From Limnobacter sp. (GTDB taxonomy: Bacteria > Pseudomonadota > Gammaproteobacteria > Burkholderiales > Burkholderiaceae_B), in contig JARWZZ010000021.1 of NCBI GenBank assembly GCA_029866125.1, positions 40,241 to 104,240 on the forward strand: 64,000 bases of DNA, in the 5' to 3' direction. A program made the translations under genes and the position numbers. The notes beneath the pieces were generated by a model that searched no databases, had not been told where the DNA came from, and saw only the letters and a list, made by a program, of their open reading frames with translations. Within the stretch, counting starts at the first letter, position 1. Each line of letters begins with the position of its first letter. Positions 56,777 through 64,000 of the stretch are shown piece by piece.

Positions 56777-57613
56777 TTGTTCGGGTTTGTATTGATCGTT
56801 CTATCTGCAATCGTCTGTACGTTTGCAGTGTGGTGGTTCATGCAAAAGCCGTCACACAGCCGAGTTTGGGCTGATGATGTAACTTACCTGTTGAAATCTG
56901 AATTGGATGGCAACAAGGTGAAGTTGATGAATGTTCGCAACTTTGAGTGGCGATCTGAAACCGACTACACCCCGCGTTGGGAAACGCGGGACTACGACCT
57001 TTCCCTGCTTCAATCGGCCGACTTAGTTCTGTCCTACTGGATGGGCCCCCACATTGCGCACACCTTGGTGTCGTTTGGGTTTTCTGATGGGCGTCAACTT
57101 GTGTTTTCGCTGGAAATTCGCAAACAAAGGGGTGAAGCATTTTCTGCCATCGCAGGTTTTTTTCGTCAGTACGAAACCATCATTGTGGCGGCTGATGAGA
57201 AAGACATTCTACGTGTACGCTCCAATGTACGAGACGAGGATGTGTACCTGTACCGCATGGACATTGCACCTGAGCAATTGCACACTTTGTTTTTGGGCTA
57301 CCTGAACCGCGCTGCCAGTTTGGAGAAAGGCCCCAGCTTTTACAACACCTTAACCAGTAACTGCACCACTGTGGTGTATCAGTTGGCCAAGTTGGTTGTA
57401 CCGGGTTTACCGCTGGATTATCGACTGCTGGCCTCTGGGCATTTTGCTGAGTATGTGCACGAGCAAGGTGGCTTAATCAAGAACGTGCCATTTGAAACAC
57501 TGCGCAGGCTGGGGCGAATTACAGACCGTGCCAAGGCAACTGGAATCAACGAGGATTATTCCAAAGCAATTCGGATGGGTGTGCCGGGGGTTGTTGAGCA
57601 AGAATCGGATTGA
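56777..57613 (+). CDS. DUF4105 domain-containing membrane protein
   Basis: A 278-residue protein with an N-terminal membrane helix (VLIVLSAIVCTFAVWWFM) and a DUF4105-like domain. Conserved family features include DYDLSLLQSADLVLSYW, LVFSLEIRKQRGEAFS and the block FYNTLTSNCTTVVYQL with its Asn-Cys-Thr motif. The start is a TTG at 56777; ATG 56840 would remove the membrane helix. It follows the dehydrogenase gene after 14 bp. The function of the family is unknown; a cell-envelope hydrolase role has been suggested by fold. Confidence 0.8.
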   Translation: MFGFVLIVLSAIVCTFAVWWFMQKPSHSRVWADDVTYLLKSELDGNKVKLMNVRNFEWRSETDYTPRWETRDYDLSLLQSADLVLSYWMGPHIAHTLVSFGFSDGRQLVFSLEIRKQRGEAFSAIAGFFRQYETIIVAADEKDILRVRSNVRDEDVYLYRMDIAPEQLHTLFLGYLNRAASLEKGPSFYNTLTSNCTTVVYQLAKLVVPGLPLDYRLLASGHFAEYVHEQGGLIKNVPFETLRRLGRITDRAKATGINEDYSKAIRMGVPGVVEQESD

Positions 57614-57701
57614 TCATGGCGTGGTGAAAGCGTTAATCTGAGGCCAGTGAGCTGACGTAAGTAAGCTGACGCCATACTTGAATCAGGAAGCCATTGTAAA
57701 T

Positions 57702-58565
57702 ATGAATGACGAGCAATCCCCACATTATGAATTGGTCGCCAAGGCGATTGCCTACATCCGCGCACAGGTAAAGTCCCAGCCCAGTTTGGAAGAAGTCGCT
57801 GCTGCTGTGCAGGTAAGCCCTTCCCATCTGCAGCGCTTGTTCACAGAGTGGGCGGGCGTTTCCCCCAAGCGTTACCTGCAATTTTTAACCAAGGAGTATG
57901 CCAAACAGCAGCTGAAGGCGGCAGGCTCGGTGTTGGATGTGACCTTGGACTCGGGGCTAAGCAGCACCAGCCGCCTCCATGATTTGATGGTGAGTTGTGA
58001 GGCAATGACACCTGGTGAAATAAAAGCTCAAGGGTTGAGCCTGAAAATTGGCTACGGTTTTGCTGCGACACCATTTGGGCCTGCGCTTATTGCTTGGACA
58101 CCCAAGGGGTTGTGCCATTTTGCATTTTGCGTTGAAGGCGACCTTGAAGCGATTGCGCGTATGCAAAGCCTGTGGCCCTTGGCGGCTTGGTTTAAAGACG
58201 ATGGGCAGGCGGTTGGGTTTTCAAAGCAGATTTTTCCTGTTGACCTGGCGCGAGGGAAAATTCATTTGGTTTTGCAAGGCACCAACTTTCAAATCAAGGT
58301 GTGGGAGGCGCTTATACAAACCACTTCCAAGGGCGATATGTTGACTTACCAGCAATTGGCACAGCGCATGGGCTCGCCCAAAGCATCCAGAGCCGTGGGT
58401 GGGGCAATGGCAGCCAACACCATCGGCTATTTGATACCCTGCCACCGGGTGATTCGTGAAGGGGGTGATGTGGGTCATTACCGCTGGGGCAGTGAGCGCA
58501 AGTTGGCCATATTGGGTTGGGAGGCGGCCCAGAAGGCATCAAATGAGTGCATGATCATTAAATAA
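57702..58565 (+). CDS. Ada-like AraC regulator fused to O6-alkylguanine-DNA methyltransferase
   Basis: A 287-residue protein from ATG 57702 (TTG 57678 is also in frame). An AraC-type helix-turn-helix domain occupies residues 20-100 (SLEEVAAAVQVSPSHLQRLF; GVSPKRYLQFLTKEYA). The methyltransferase domain follows, with the active-site IPCHRVIREGG and RAVGGAMAANTIGYL. It lacks the N-terminal zinc/Cys38 domain of E. coli Ada, which senses methylphosphotriesters, so it would repair O6-methylguanine and may regulate without that sensor. It follows the DUF4105 gene and precedes an AT-rich intergenic region. Confidence 0.92.
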   Translation: MNDEQSPHYELVAKAIAYIRAQVKSQPSLEEVAAAVQVSPSHLQRLFTEWAGVSPKRYLQFLTKEYAKQQLKAAGSVLDVTLDSGLSSTSRLHDLMVSCEAMTPGEIKAQGLSLKIGYGFAATPFGPALIAWTPKGLCHFAFCVEGDLEAIARMQSLWPLAAWFKDDGQAVGFSKQIFPVDLARGKIHLVLQGTNFQIKVWEALIQTTSKGDMLTYQQLAQRMGSPKASRAVGGAMAANTIGYLIPCHRVIREGGDVGHYRWGSERKLAILGWEAAQKASNECMIIK

Positions 58566-58733
58566 ATTTAACAATCCTATGTTTGCTATGTGTGGAGATT
58601 ATTTGAAAAAAAGTTCAAGTAAATGTATGATTTATTTAGAATAAATAGTCAACGGAATTTTGTGGTTTACAGCGGAAAATGGCATGGTTTGGAATGCTTA
58701 TTTCGATAAGAACCTTTAAGATTGTGTTGATTG

Positions 58734-58749
58734 ATGACCTACAGGTCAT
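58734..58749. promoter_or_regulatory. palindrome upstream of the small membrane-protein pair
   Basis: ATGACCT and AGGTCAT are perfect arms around AC, in an AT-rich intergenic region 33 bases before the 67-residue gene. It may be an operator. An AT-rich inverted pair ATTTATT/AATAAAT lies upstream near 58631-58647. Confidence 0.5.
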
Positions 58750-58781
58750 TAATTAACGTGTCAAAACTTAAGAGGTTCATC

Positions 58782-58985
58782 ATGGCATCAAACATTTCGA
58801 TTACACACAGTGCCATTGCGGCAACTATACCCACCTTCATTCTTTTGAATTTAACTGGAATGACAGCATTCCACGGTTTCGAGGCTACCCTGTTGGTGAC
58901 AGCTCTGGTCGGTTCAACAGTGGTGCTGGCTCAAGGCGCACAAAAAATCAGCGACATGATTTATCACAGCTTGGTGTCTGTATGA
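58782..58985 (+). CDS. small membrane protein (67 aa)
   Basis: From ATG 58782, which follows AAGAGG at 8 bases; the longer frame to 58731 has no supported start. Two hydrophobic segments are visible (AAIPTFILLNLTGM-like and ATLLVTALVGSTVVLAQ), then a short amphipathic tail. No family recognised. Its last codons overlap the start of the next small gene (ATGA), which points to translational coupling. Confidence 0.65.
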   Translation: MASNISITHSAIAATIPTFILLNLTGMTAFHGFEATLLVTALVGSTVVLAQGAQKISDMIYHSLVSV

Positions 58986-59098
58986 GCGCACGTGGCTTGA
59001 TTGAACTGCTACGTGCACCAATCACTTTAATCATTTTGACCTTGGCTCTCATCGAATGGGTTCGTGGTGGACACCGAACAGGGTCAGATCCTGAGTAG
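58982..59098 (+). CDS. small single-span membrane protein (38 aa)
   Basis: A 38-residue frame beginning ATG 58982 inside the stop codon of the preceding gene (ATGA overlap) and ending at TAG 59096-59098. The sequence is SARGLIELLRAP followed by a hydrophobic stretch ITLIILTLALIEWV and a basic, polar tail. The coupling and the alternation of basic and hydrophobic residues support a real peptide, perhaps a toxin, regulator or partner of the 67-residue protein. No homologue recalled. Confidence 0.55.
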   Translation: MSARGLIELLRAPITLIILTLALIEWVRGGHRTGSDPE

Positions 59099-59164
59099 TT
59101 AAATTGAATTATTTGCCCCAGTTGGGGTCAGTCTTGTTCATACATAGAAAAATGGAGTGAACGG

Positions 59165-59893
59165 ATGCTGAATTCAAAAGGATTGCTTGATCAACTGTTG
59201 CGTGCTGGGCAGGACATGCTGCAAGGCGCACAGGTGCCTACTAAAACGACCGAGAGAGGCCAACAGGGTTCCACTCTTGGTGGCATGCAAGTCAAAGACC
59301 TGCTGGTGGGTGCGGGCGGAGGCGCTGCAGCCACCGCGGCATTGGGCATGCTTTTGGGCGGAGGCCGCCAAAAGAAAATTGCAAAAAAAGCACTGACCTA
59401 CGGCGGTTTGGCTGCCATTGGGGTTTTGGCCTACAAGGCATACGGCAACTACCAAGAGCAAAACCGAAAGCCGGGTGCCCCAGCGCCTGCTGCACCCCAA
59501 ACAGTGGACCGTTTGCCACCCGCGCAGGTTGAGCAACACAGCCAGGCCATTTTGCGCGCCCTGATTGCCGCTGCGAAGGCCGATGGGCACATTGACACCA
59601 CCGAGCGTCAATTGATTGATGCCGAAATTTCAAAGCTGGGTTACGACCCCGACATGCGCCAGTGGTTTGAACGGGAGCTGAACAAGCCCTTGGACCCTGC
59701 GGAAATTGCAAGTTATGCGGTAACCCCAGAAATGGCTTCAGAAATGTTTTTGGCCAGCGTGCTGGTGGTGGATGAAGAAAGCTTCATGGAGCGCAGTTAC
59801 CTGCAGGAGTTGGCCCGCCAATTGCGCATTGACCCTGCTTTGGAAATAGAGCTACGCCTGCAGGTTGAACAGGCGCGAAGCGCGACTTTATAA
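59165..59893 (+). CDS. DUF533 family protein (YebE-like, TerB-related)
   Basis: A 242-residue protein. A Gly-rich stretch with a short hydrophobic segment (LLVGAGGGAAATAALGMLLG; LAAIGVLAYKAYGNY) precedes the helical DUF533 domain, which includes ILRALIAAAKADGHIDTTER and EMASEMFLASVLVVDEE. DUF533 is related to the TerB tellurite-resistance fold; its own function is unknown. GGAGTGAACGG precedes ATG 59165. It is convergent with the SGNH lipoprotein gene, separated by only 6 bases. Confidence 0.9.
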   Translation: MLNSKGLLDQLLRAGQDMLQGAQVPTKTTERGQQGSTLGGMQVKDLLVGAGGGAAATAALGMLLGGGRQKKIAKKALTYGGLAAIGVLAYKAYGNYQEQNRKPGAPAPAAPQTVDRLPPAQVEQHSQAILRALIAAAKADGHIDTTERQLIDAEISKLGYDPDMRQWFERELNKPLDPAEIASYAVTPEMASEMFLASVLVVDEESFMERSYLQELARQLRIDPALEIELRLQVEQARSATL

Positions 59894-59899
59894 ACTCGG

Positions 59900-61264
59900 T
59901 TATTGAGTGGGTTTGCCTTTTGCAACCCATTCTTTTAGCGGCGTAACCCCCGCCCACAGTGCGTGGCCTGCATCATTTGAATGAATGAAGTCACCACTGT
60001 TGTACTGGGGCAGGTAAGTCAAGCCGCCCGGTGCTTCCACTTGGGCGGCATAGTCTGCAAAGCCATCGCATTTGCCGCTGTTTAAAATCCAATCGTTCAG
60101 TTTGGCCCGTTCACCCGTTAAGTTGGCTTGTAGGGATTGCGCACCCGGCAACCAAGTCGGGCAATACACATTGATGCCTTTGGCATGGGCCTTGGCAATC
60201 ACTTCTTCGTAGTTGGTAATAATTTCATCAGCACTGCGACTGGACAAATCATTCGTGACCCACACCACCACGGAAGTGACGCCCACAGTGTCGAACACAT
60301 CCCGTCGTAAACGGCTTGCGCTGGCGGCTTGAAGTGTGTCGCCACCAATACCGCGATTGACAATGGTGTTTCGACTGCCTTTTGCAATTTCATTGATCAT
60401 GCGAACTGACAACAAATCACTGACCCGTTTGTAGCCGTTTTGTGAGGTGTTGTAGCCATGAAAGCTTGAGCTACCCAAAAACACCATAGCGCCCTTTGCG
60501 TCGGAGGTTAACACCTCCACATCGCGTAGCGCATACACCGAGCAGCCGTTGCACAACACCGGTAGCCCTGTGGGGGTGGGGAAGGCGCTTCCGTCAATCA
60601 GGCTGTAACCTGCACCAGAGGTGCTCATGGTTTGATCACCTGCGTTGTCCGCAAGCTTGTAGGACTCACTCCACGTCGAACCAAATTCCCCAGGGTTGCC
60701 CGCACCTTTGACATACAGGCTCACAGCCAACTGCTCTTGATTTTGGACTGTGTAAGCCAGTGGGTCGCTGTAAAAGGATTCTGTTTTGGGTGGAATGACC
60801 ACGCTGGGCTGCCCGCAGTTAAAGGTGACCTTTTTGCTGGAGTTTGCTTTGAGGTTGCCTCCAACAGCACCTTCACGAATACCCACAGATGCCGCACCAA
60901 GGGTCATGGGTGTATCGCTGAGGTTAATGAAGCGCAGACGAACTGCATCCCCGCTTGCCGTGACGCGGGTGATGTTGCGCACGGTGGTGTCCACTGGGGC
61001 GGTGCCGGTTACATGGGTTGCCCCCCAAGCCGAGAACCAGCGGGTGGTGGCGGTTTCGATAATGGAGTTACCCGCGCAGCTAGATGCTGATGTGGCGGGG
61101 GTTGTACTGGTGGGGGTAACTCCATTGTTGTTGCTCGAGGAGTTGTTGTTTGAGGTGTTGTCCGATCCGCAAGCTGTAAGTACCAAGGCGAGGGTAAGTG
61201 CAGGAAGTGTGCGTGACAGTTTTGATTGATGAGCGGACAAGAAAAACCTCAGCGTTGTTGGCAA
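59900..61264 (-). CDS. SGNH/GDSL-type hydrolase lipoprotein
   Basis: A 454-residue protein with lipobox LVLTAC near residue 32 followed by an Asn/Ser/Thr linker, so it is anchored in a membrane. The N-terminal part (residues 60-240) looks like a beta-sandwich. The SGNH domain follows: block I near VFLGSSSFHGYN (Ser in GSSS), block II NRGIGGDTLQ, block III VVWVTNDLS and the catalytic Asp/His near DFIHSNDAGHALW. Such enzymes cleave esters of sugars or lipids; the substrate is unknown. It is convergent with the DUF533 gene and divergent from the small YjfB-like gene. Confidence 0.88.
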   Translation of the reverse strand: MPTTLRFFLSAHQSKLSRTLPALTLALVLTACGSDNTSNNNSSSNNNGVTPTSTTPATSASSCAGNSIIETATTRWFSAWGATHVTGTAPVDTTVRNITRVTASGDAVRLRFINLSDTPMTLGAASVGIREGAVGGNLKANSSKKVTFNCGQPSVVIPPKTESFYSDPLAYTVQNQEQLAVSLYVKGAGNPGEFGSTWSESYKLADNAGDQTMSTSGAGYSLIDGSAFPTPTGLPVLCNGCSVYALRDVEVLTSDAKGAMVFLGSSSFHGYNTSQNGYKRVSDLLSVRMINEIAKGSRNTIVNRGIGGDTLQAASASRLRRDVFDTVGVTSVVVWVTNDLSSRSADEIITNYEEVIAKAHAKGINVYCPTWLPGAQSLQANLTGERAKLNDWILNSGKCDGFADYAAQVEAPGGLTYLPQYNSGDFIHSNDAGHALWAGVTPLKEWVAKGKPTQ

Positions 61265-61401
61265 CTATGGAGGTTCTACTGTATTTACCGCCGCTTGGAT
61301 GCAAAAACTAAATGTGAGAAATACGTAGTAAAGGTTCACCCTTCAGTAATTGCAGAATCTGCCGTTAAAGCCTTGTGAAGGGTTAAGAATTGAGGTGAGT
61401 G

Positions 61402-61605
61402 ATGGATGTGTCCCCCGCAGCGATGGTGAATGCCACCGTGCAGTTCAAGCAAATTGGTAGTCAGCAAGAGGCTCAAGTGGCCGTATTCAAAAAAGCAATG
61501 GACATCCAAGCCAATGGGATTGCAGAGCTGATTGGTTCAGTCCCCGTCAACCCACCCCTGGCGAGCAGTGGCAATTTGGGCACGCAGCTGAATATGTTTG
61601 CCTGA
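61402..61605 (+). CDS. putative motility protein, YjfB family
   Basis: A 67-residue protein from ATG 61402; a GTG at 61399 is also possible. The pattern AMVNATVQFKQIGSQQEAQVAVFKKAMDIQANG matches the YjfB-like family, small proteins associated with motility genes in other bacteria. GAGGTGAG precedes the start. No flagellar gene is adjacent here, so the role is uncertain. Confidence 0.8.
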   Translation: MDVSPAAMVNATVQFKQIGSQQEAQVAVFKKAMDIQANGIAELIGSVPVNPPLASSGNLGTQLNMFA

Positions 61606-61645
61606 GTGAGCTTATATGCGCTTATGAGCGTTTATGAGCGTTTAT

Positions 61646-62281
61646 TTAGGGCACTGTGGCCAATCTTAGAAAAGACTGCCGCGCAGCGCCTTCCAACTGT
61701 TTGCGTGTAAGGCCTGTGCCTTTGTCGCTAGACAGTTGTGACACCAGCCCGTGGATTTGCACCACAATCATGGCAGCACGTAGCTTGCATTCTGCGGCGG
61801 ACATGCTGGGCTCTAAACCGTAAATGAGTTTAAAAATCTGTTTTCGTTCCCGGGCATAGACCTTTTCTGTCAGCGTGGCGGCAAACGGTAAGCGGTTGGA
61901 CAATGCATAAATTTCAGCCAATACGCCGAAAGTTTCCGGCCTGCGAATTTCCACCAAAATCAAATCAACAATGACTTTAAAGCGTTCCAGCTGGCTGGCT
62001 TCGCCCATGGTGCTCATTAAATCCGCAATCGCAGTTTGGTAAATGTCCATCACATGGATGAGTAAAGCTTCAACCAGCGCCTCTTTGTTTTTGTAATAGT
62101 GCTGTACCGTGCTGAGGGAAATATTCAGCTGGTTGGCCACGCCACGCATGCTTAAACCGGCATAGCCTTCAGTCGCCAAAATGGTTTGGGCGGTATTCAG
62201 AATTTCCTGCGCGCGCACATTGCCCTTCTCGGTGAGGGTGGGCTGCTTGTTAAGTGGGGCGATTGAGGAGTATGTGGTCAC
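61646..62281 (-). CDS. TetR family transcriptional regulator
   Basis: A 211-residue regulator with an N-terminal helix-turn-helix, ILATEGYAGLSMRGVANQLN and ISLSTVQHYYKNKEALVEAL, followed by a ligand-binding helical domain. It is divergent from an acyl-CoA dehydrogenase whose promoter carries two copies of the palindrome TAGGTC-N4-GACCTA. The natural inference is that this protein represses that gene, and perhaps itself, until an acyl-CoA or related ligand binds. Confidence 0.92.
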   Translation of the reverse strand: MTTYSSIAPLNKQPTLTEKGNVRAQEILNTAQTILATEGYAGLSMRGVANQLNISLSTVQHYYKNKEALVEALLIHVMDIYQTAIADLMSTMGEASQLERFKVIVDLILVEIRRPETFGVLAEIYALSNRLPFAATLTEKVYARERKQIFKLIYGLEPSMSAAECKLRAAMIVVQIHGLVSQLSSDKGTGLTRKQLEGAARQSFLRLATVP

Positions 62282-62354
62282 GATGGGGTTGTGTGTTTCA
62301 ATAAAAATGCTGCACTTGCGATTAGGGGCATCTTACAGCATTTGGTTTTGAATG

Positions 62355-62410
62355 TTGACAAATAGGTCGGCTGACCTATAATCATGCTAAGTTTTAGGTC
62401 GCGTGACCTA
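62355..62410 (+). promoter_or_regulatory. strong sigma-70 promoter with two TetR-type operators
   Basis: TTGACA (62355-62360) and TATAAT (62377-62382) are both perfect consensus elements, 16 bases apart. Operator 1 (62363-62378, TAGGTCGGCTGACCTA) fills the spacer and touches the -10 box. Operator 2 (62395-62410, TAGGTCGCGTGACCTA) lies just after the start of transcription. Their centres are 32 bases apart, about three helical turns, so two dimers would sit on the same face. A bound repressor would block polymerase completely. Confidence 0.85.
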
Positions 62411-62421
62411 TTTTTGCATAA

Positions 62422-63618
62422 ATGACGATTGCATACCCACAGAGTGAGCAGACAGCGATGAGATACCCAAACCCTTCATGGATGAATTCCGACCTCGAGT
62501 TCTACCGTTCCAACGTACGCCGGTTCATTGAAACTGAGATTACGCCCAACCAGCACAGGTGGGCCAAGCAACAGCATGTAGACCGCGACTTGTGGAACAA
62601 GGCAGGGGACTTGGGCTTGCTGCTGGCAGACGTGCCCGAACAGTACGGCGGTAGCGATGGCGACTTCACCCACATGTCTGTGTTGTTTGAAGAATTGGCG
62701 TATGCGGGCGACCGTTCATTTGGTGTGCATGTGCATGCGATTGTGGCTCACTACCTGTTGAACCAAGGTACTGAGGCTCAGAAAGAAAAGTACCTGCCCA
62801 AGTTGGCCAACGGCACCATGATTGGTGCAATCGCCATGTCCGAGCCCGGTGCTGGTTCTGATTTGCAGGGCGTACGCACCACAGCAGTGAAGGACGGCAA
62901 TGACTATCTGATCAACGGTTCCAAGATTTTCATTTCCAATGGTTACTTGGCTGATTTGATTATTGTGGTGGCCAAGACTGACCCGACTGCGGGTGCAAAA
63001 GGCACGTCCTTGTTCCTGCTGGAAACCAAGGATGCCAAAGGTGAAAACGTCAAAGGCTTTAAGGTGGGCCGTATTCTGGAAAAACTGGGCCAGAAAGGGC
63101 AAGACACTTGCGAATTGTTCTTTGACAATGTGCGCGTGCCAGCCGATAGCCTATTGGGCGGTGCAGAGGGACGCGGTTTCGCTCACCTGATGAGTGAACT
63201 GCCTTACGAGCGTTTGATGCTGGGCGTAGGCGCTTTGGCCGCGGTTGAAATGGCCATCGAAATGACGCTGGATTACACGAAGGAACGAAAAGCTTTTGGT
63301 CAGGCGATTTTTAATTTCCAAAACACGCGTTTCAAAATGGCTGAGTTGAAATCACAAGCCGTGGTTGCCCGCGCATTTATCGACAACTGCATTGAGAAAA
63401 TTGTGCAGGGCAAGCTGGATACGGTGACCGCTTCGATTGCCAAGCTGCACATGAGCGAGCTGGAAGGCAAAGTGATGGACGAATGCCTGCAGTTTTTTGG
63501 CGGCTACGGTTACATGCTTGAATACCCGATTGCGCAAATGTTTGCGGATGCGCGTGTGCAGAGGATTTACGGCGGCACCAGCGAGATTATGAAAGAGATT
63601 ATTGCGCGCTCGTTGTAA
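62422..63618 (+). CDS. acyl-CoA dehydrogenase (long-chain / isovaleryl type)
   Basis: A 398-residue FAD enzyme that introduces a 2,3-double bond into an acyl-CoA. ATG 62422 lacks a clear ribosome binding site and ATG 62458 is an alternative. The FAD and substrate motifs are IAMSEPGAGSDLQGVRTTAV and ISNGYLADLIIVVAKTDP. The usual medium-chain catalytic Glu position reads YGGTSEIMKE (Gly instead of Glu). A Glu is present instead in LPYERLMLGVGALAAVEMA, as in long-chain and isovaleryl-CoA dehydrogenases. FGGYGYMLEYPIAQMFADARVQRIYG completes the family signature. Control by the divergent TetR protein is very likely. Confidence 0.94.
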   Translation: MTIAYPQSEQTAMRYPNPSWMNSDLEFYRSNVRRFIETEITPNQHRWAKQQHVDRDLWNKAGDLGLLLADVPEQYGGSDGDFTHMSVLFEELAYAGDRSFGVHVHAIVAHYLLNQGTEAQKEKYLPKLANGTMIGAIAMSEPGAGSDLQGVRTTAVKDGNDYLINGSKIFISNGYLADLIIVVAKTDPTAGAKGTSLFLLETKDAKGENVKGFKVGRILEKLGQKGQDTCELFFDNVRVPADSLLGGAEGRGFAHLMSELPYERLMLGVGALAAVEMAIEMTLDYTKERKAFGQAIFNFQNTRFKMAELKSQAVVARAFIDNCIEKIVQGKLDTVTASIAKLHMSELEGKVMDECLQFFGGYGYMLEYPIAQMFADARVQRIYGGTSEIMKEIIARSL

Positions 63619-64000
63619 TTGGTGGTTTTAATCTGAGATGTGTTTTGTCGCTTCTCGCTGCCTTTCTCAAGCGCAGTCGACTGACCGGTCTGCTTGGTGC
63701 CGCGTTTCCGCCACTCGTTGCTGCCTTTCTCAATCGCAATCGACAGACCGGAACGCTAGGTGCCGCTTTTTTCCGGGCTCCACAGCGTTATTAGATTGAT
63801 CGATGCAGATGTGTTTTGTCGCCCGGCGCGTCCCCTGAAGCGCTTATCCGGTTCTGCCCGATTGCGCTTGCGCGGCAGCTTGGGACGGTGATAATGCTGG
63901 CGGCATCGGCATCGGCATCGGCATCGGCATCGGCATCGGCATCGGCATCGGCATCGGCATCGGCATCGGCATCGGCATCGGCATCGGCATCGGCATCGGC
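63619..64000. other. intergenic region with direct repeats, no clear complete gene
   Basis: Two imperfect copies of a 62-bp unit begin at 63658 and 63720 (each starts GCTGCCTTTCTCAA). AGATGTGTTTTGTCGC occurs at 63636 and again at 63807. A stretch at 63762-63829 is related, in inverted order, to 42776-42845. A possible small frame opens with ATG 63894 and runs into the hexanucleotide array to the window edge. Confidence 0.7.
63901..64000. repeat. perfect CGGCAT hexanucleotide array, cut by the window end
   Basis: CGGCAT repeats without error for 100 bases (about 16.7 units) to the window edge, so the true length is unknown. It is open in all frames. In the frame of ATG 63894 it encodes alternating Ala-Ser after Met-Leu-Ala. 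A six-base unit keeps any reading frame, so it could be a coding repeat or a variable spacer. Confidence 0.95.

Noticed and set aside
58734..58749. lux-box-like quorum-sensing operator
   Set aside because: The arms resemble half of a lux box, but the spacing is 2 bases instead of about 10 and no LuxR or LuxI gene is present.

Overview
The window reads as a chromosomal segment of a betaproteobacterium of the order Burkholderiales. Clues are the RpoD and DnaG types, the rpsU-yqeY-dnaG-rpoD gene set, a double-length UvrA paralogue, and the NasT/NasS-NrtABD plus NirBD-NasA nitrate assimilation genes. GC content is moderate. Gene content and protein style would fit Limnobacter or a close relative, but that genus call is an inference. 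No prophage, transposase, rRNA or CRISPR array was seen; one tRNA was found.

Layout. 1-1160: two overlapping minus-strand genes of accessory type (a DUF6402-like protein and a membrane-anchored protein cut by the window edge). 1404-16386: large plus-strand proteins, namely an ankyrin-repeat protein, a 1859-residue UvrA with four ABC ATPase modules, and two unrecognised proteins (425 and 1618 aa) with effector-like or structural features. 16375-18713: plsY and xerD on minus, then pdxH on plus. 18748-23801: nasT, nasS, then a nitrate ABC transporter (nrtA, nrtB, nrtD) behind a sigma-54 promoter and an antitermination leader. 24503-28368: glcDEF (glycolate oxidase) on minus. 28502-30754: a HEAT-like solenoid protein. 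30772-31881: tsaD. 32049-40234: a second sigma-54 promoter and ANTAR-type leader, then nirB, nirD, nasA, ybiB and a BaiN/YhiN-like flavoprotein. 40357-49343: rpsU, yqeY, terC, a repeat island, a CorC/HlyC-type protein, dnaG and rpoD. 49465-53381: tandem paralogous lipoproteins. 53444-53522: a CAT-anticodon tRNA. 53700-55650: LemA and two TPM proteins. 55749-61605: alcohol dehydrogenase, DUF4105 protein, Ada-like regulator/methyltransferase, two tiny coupled membrane proteins, a DUF533 protein, an SGNH lipoprotein and a YjfB-like protein. 61646-63618: a TetR regulator divergent from an acyl-CoA dehydrogenase with two palindromic operators on its promoter. 63619-64000: intergenic repeats ending in a perfect hexanucleotide array that runs off the window.

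How the genes work together. The clearest system is nitrate assimilation. NasS (a cytoplasmic nitrate-binding-protein homologue) and NasT (receiver plus ANTAR RNA-binding domain) are encoded just before the transporter. Both the nrtA and nirB transcripts begin at sigma-54-type promoters. Both leaders carry small hairpins with A1/G4 hexaloops, and in each the second hairpin overlaps the 5' arm of a terminator. This predicts dual control: nitrogen status acts through sigma-54, and nitrate acts through NasS release of NasT and antitermination. NrtABD imports nitrate, NasA reduces it to nitrite and NirBD reduces nitrite to ammonium.

Most starts were reassigned by looking for ribosome binding sites, signal peptides and family lengths; where the start is doubtful this is said in the entry.
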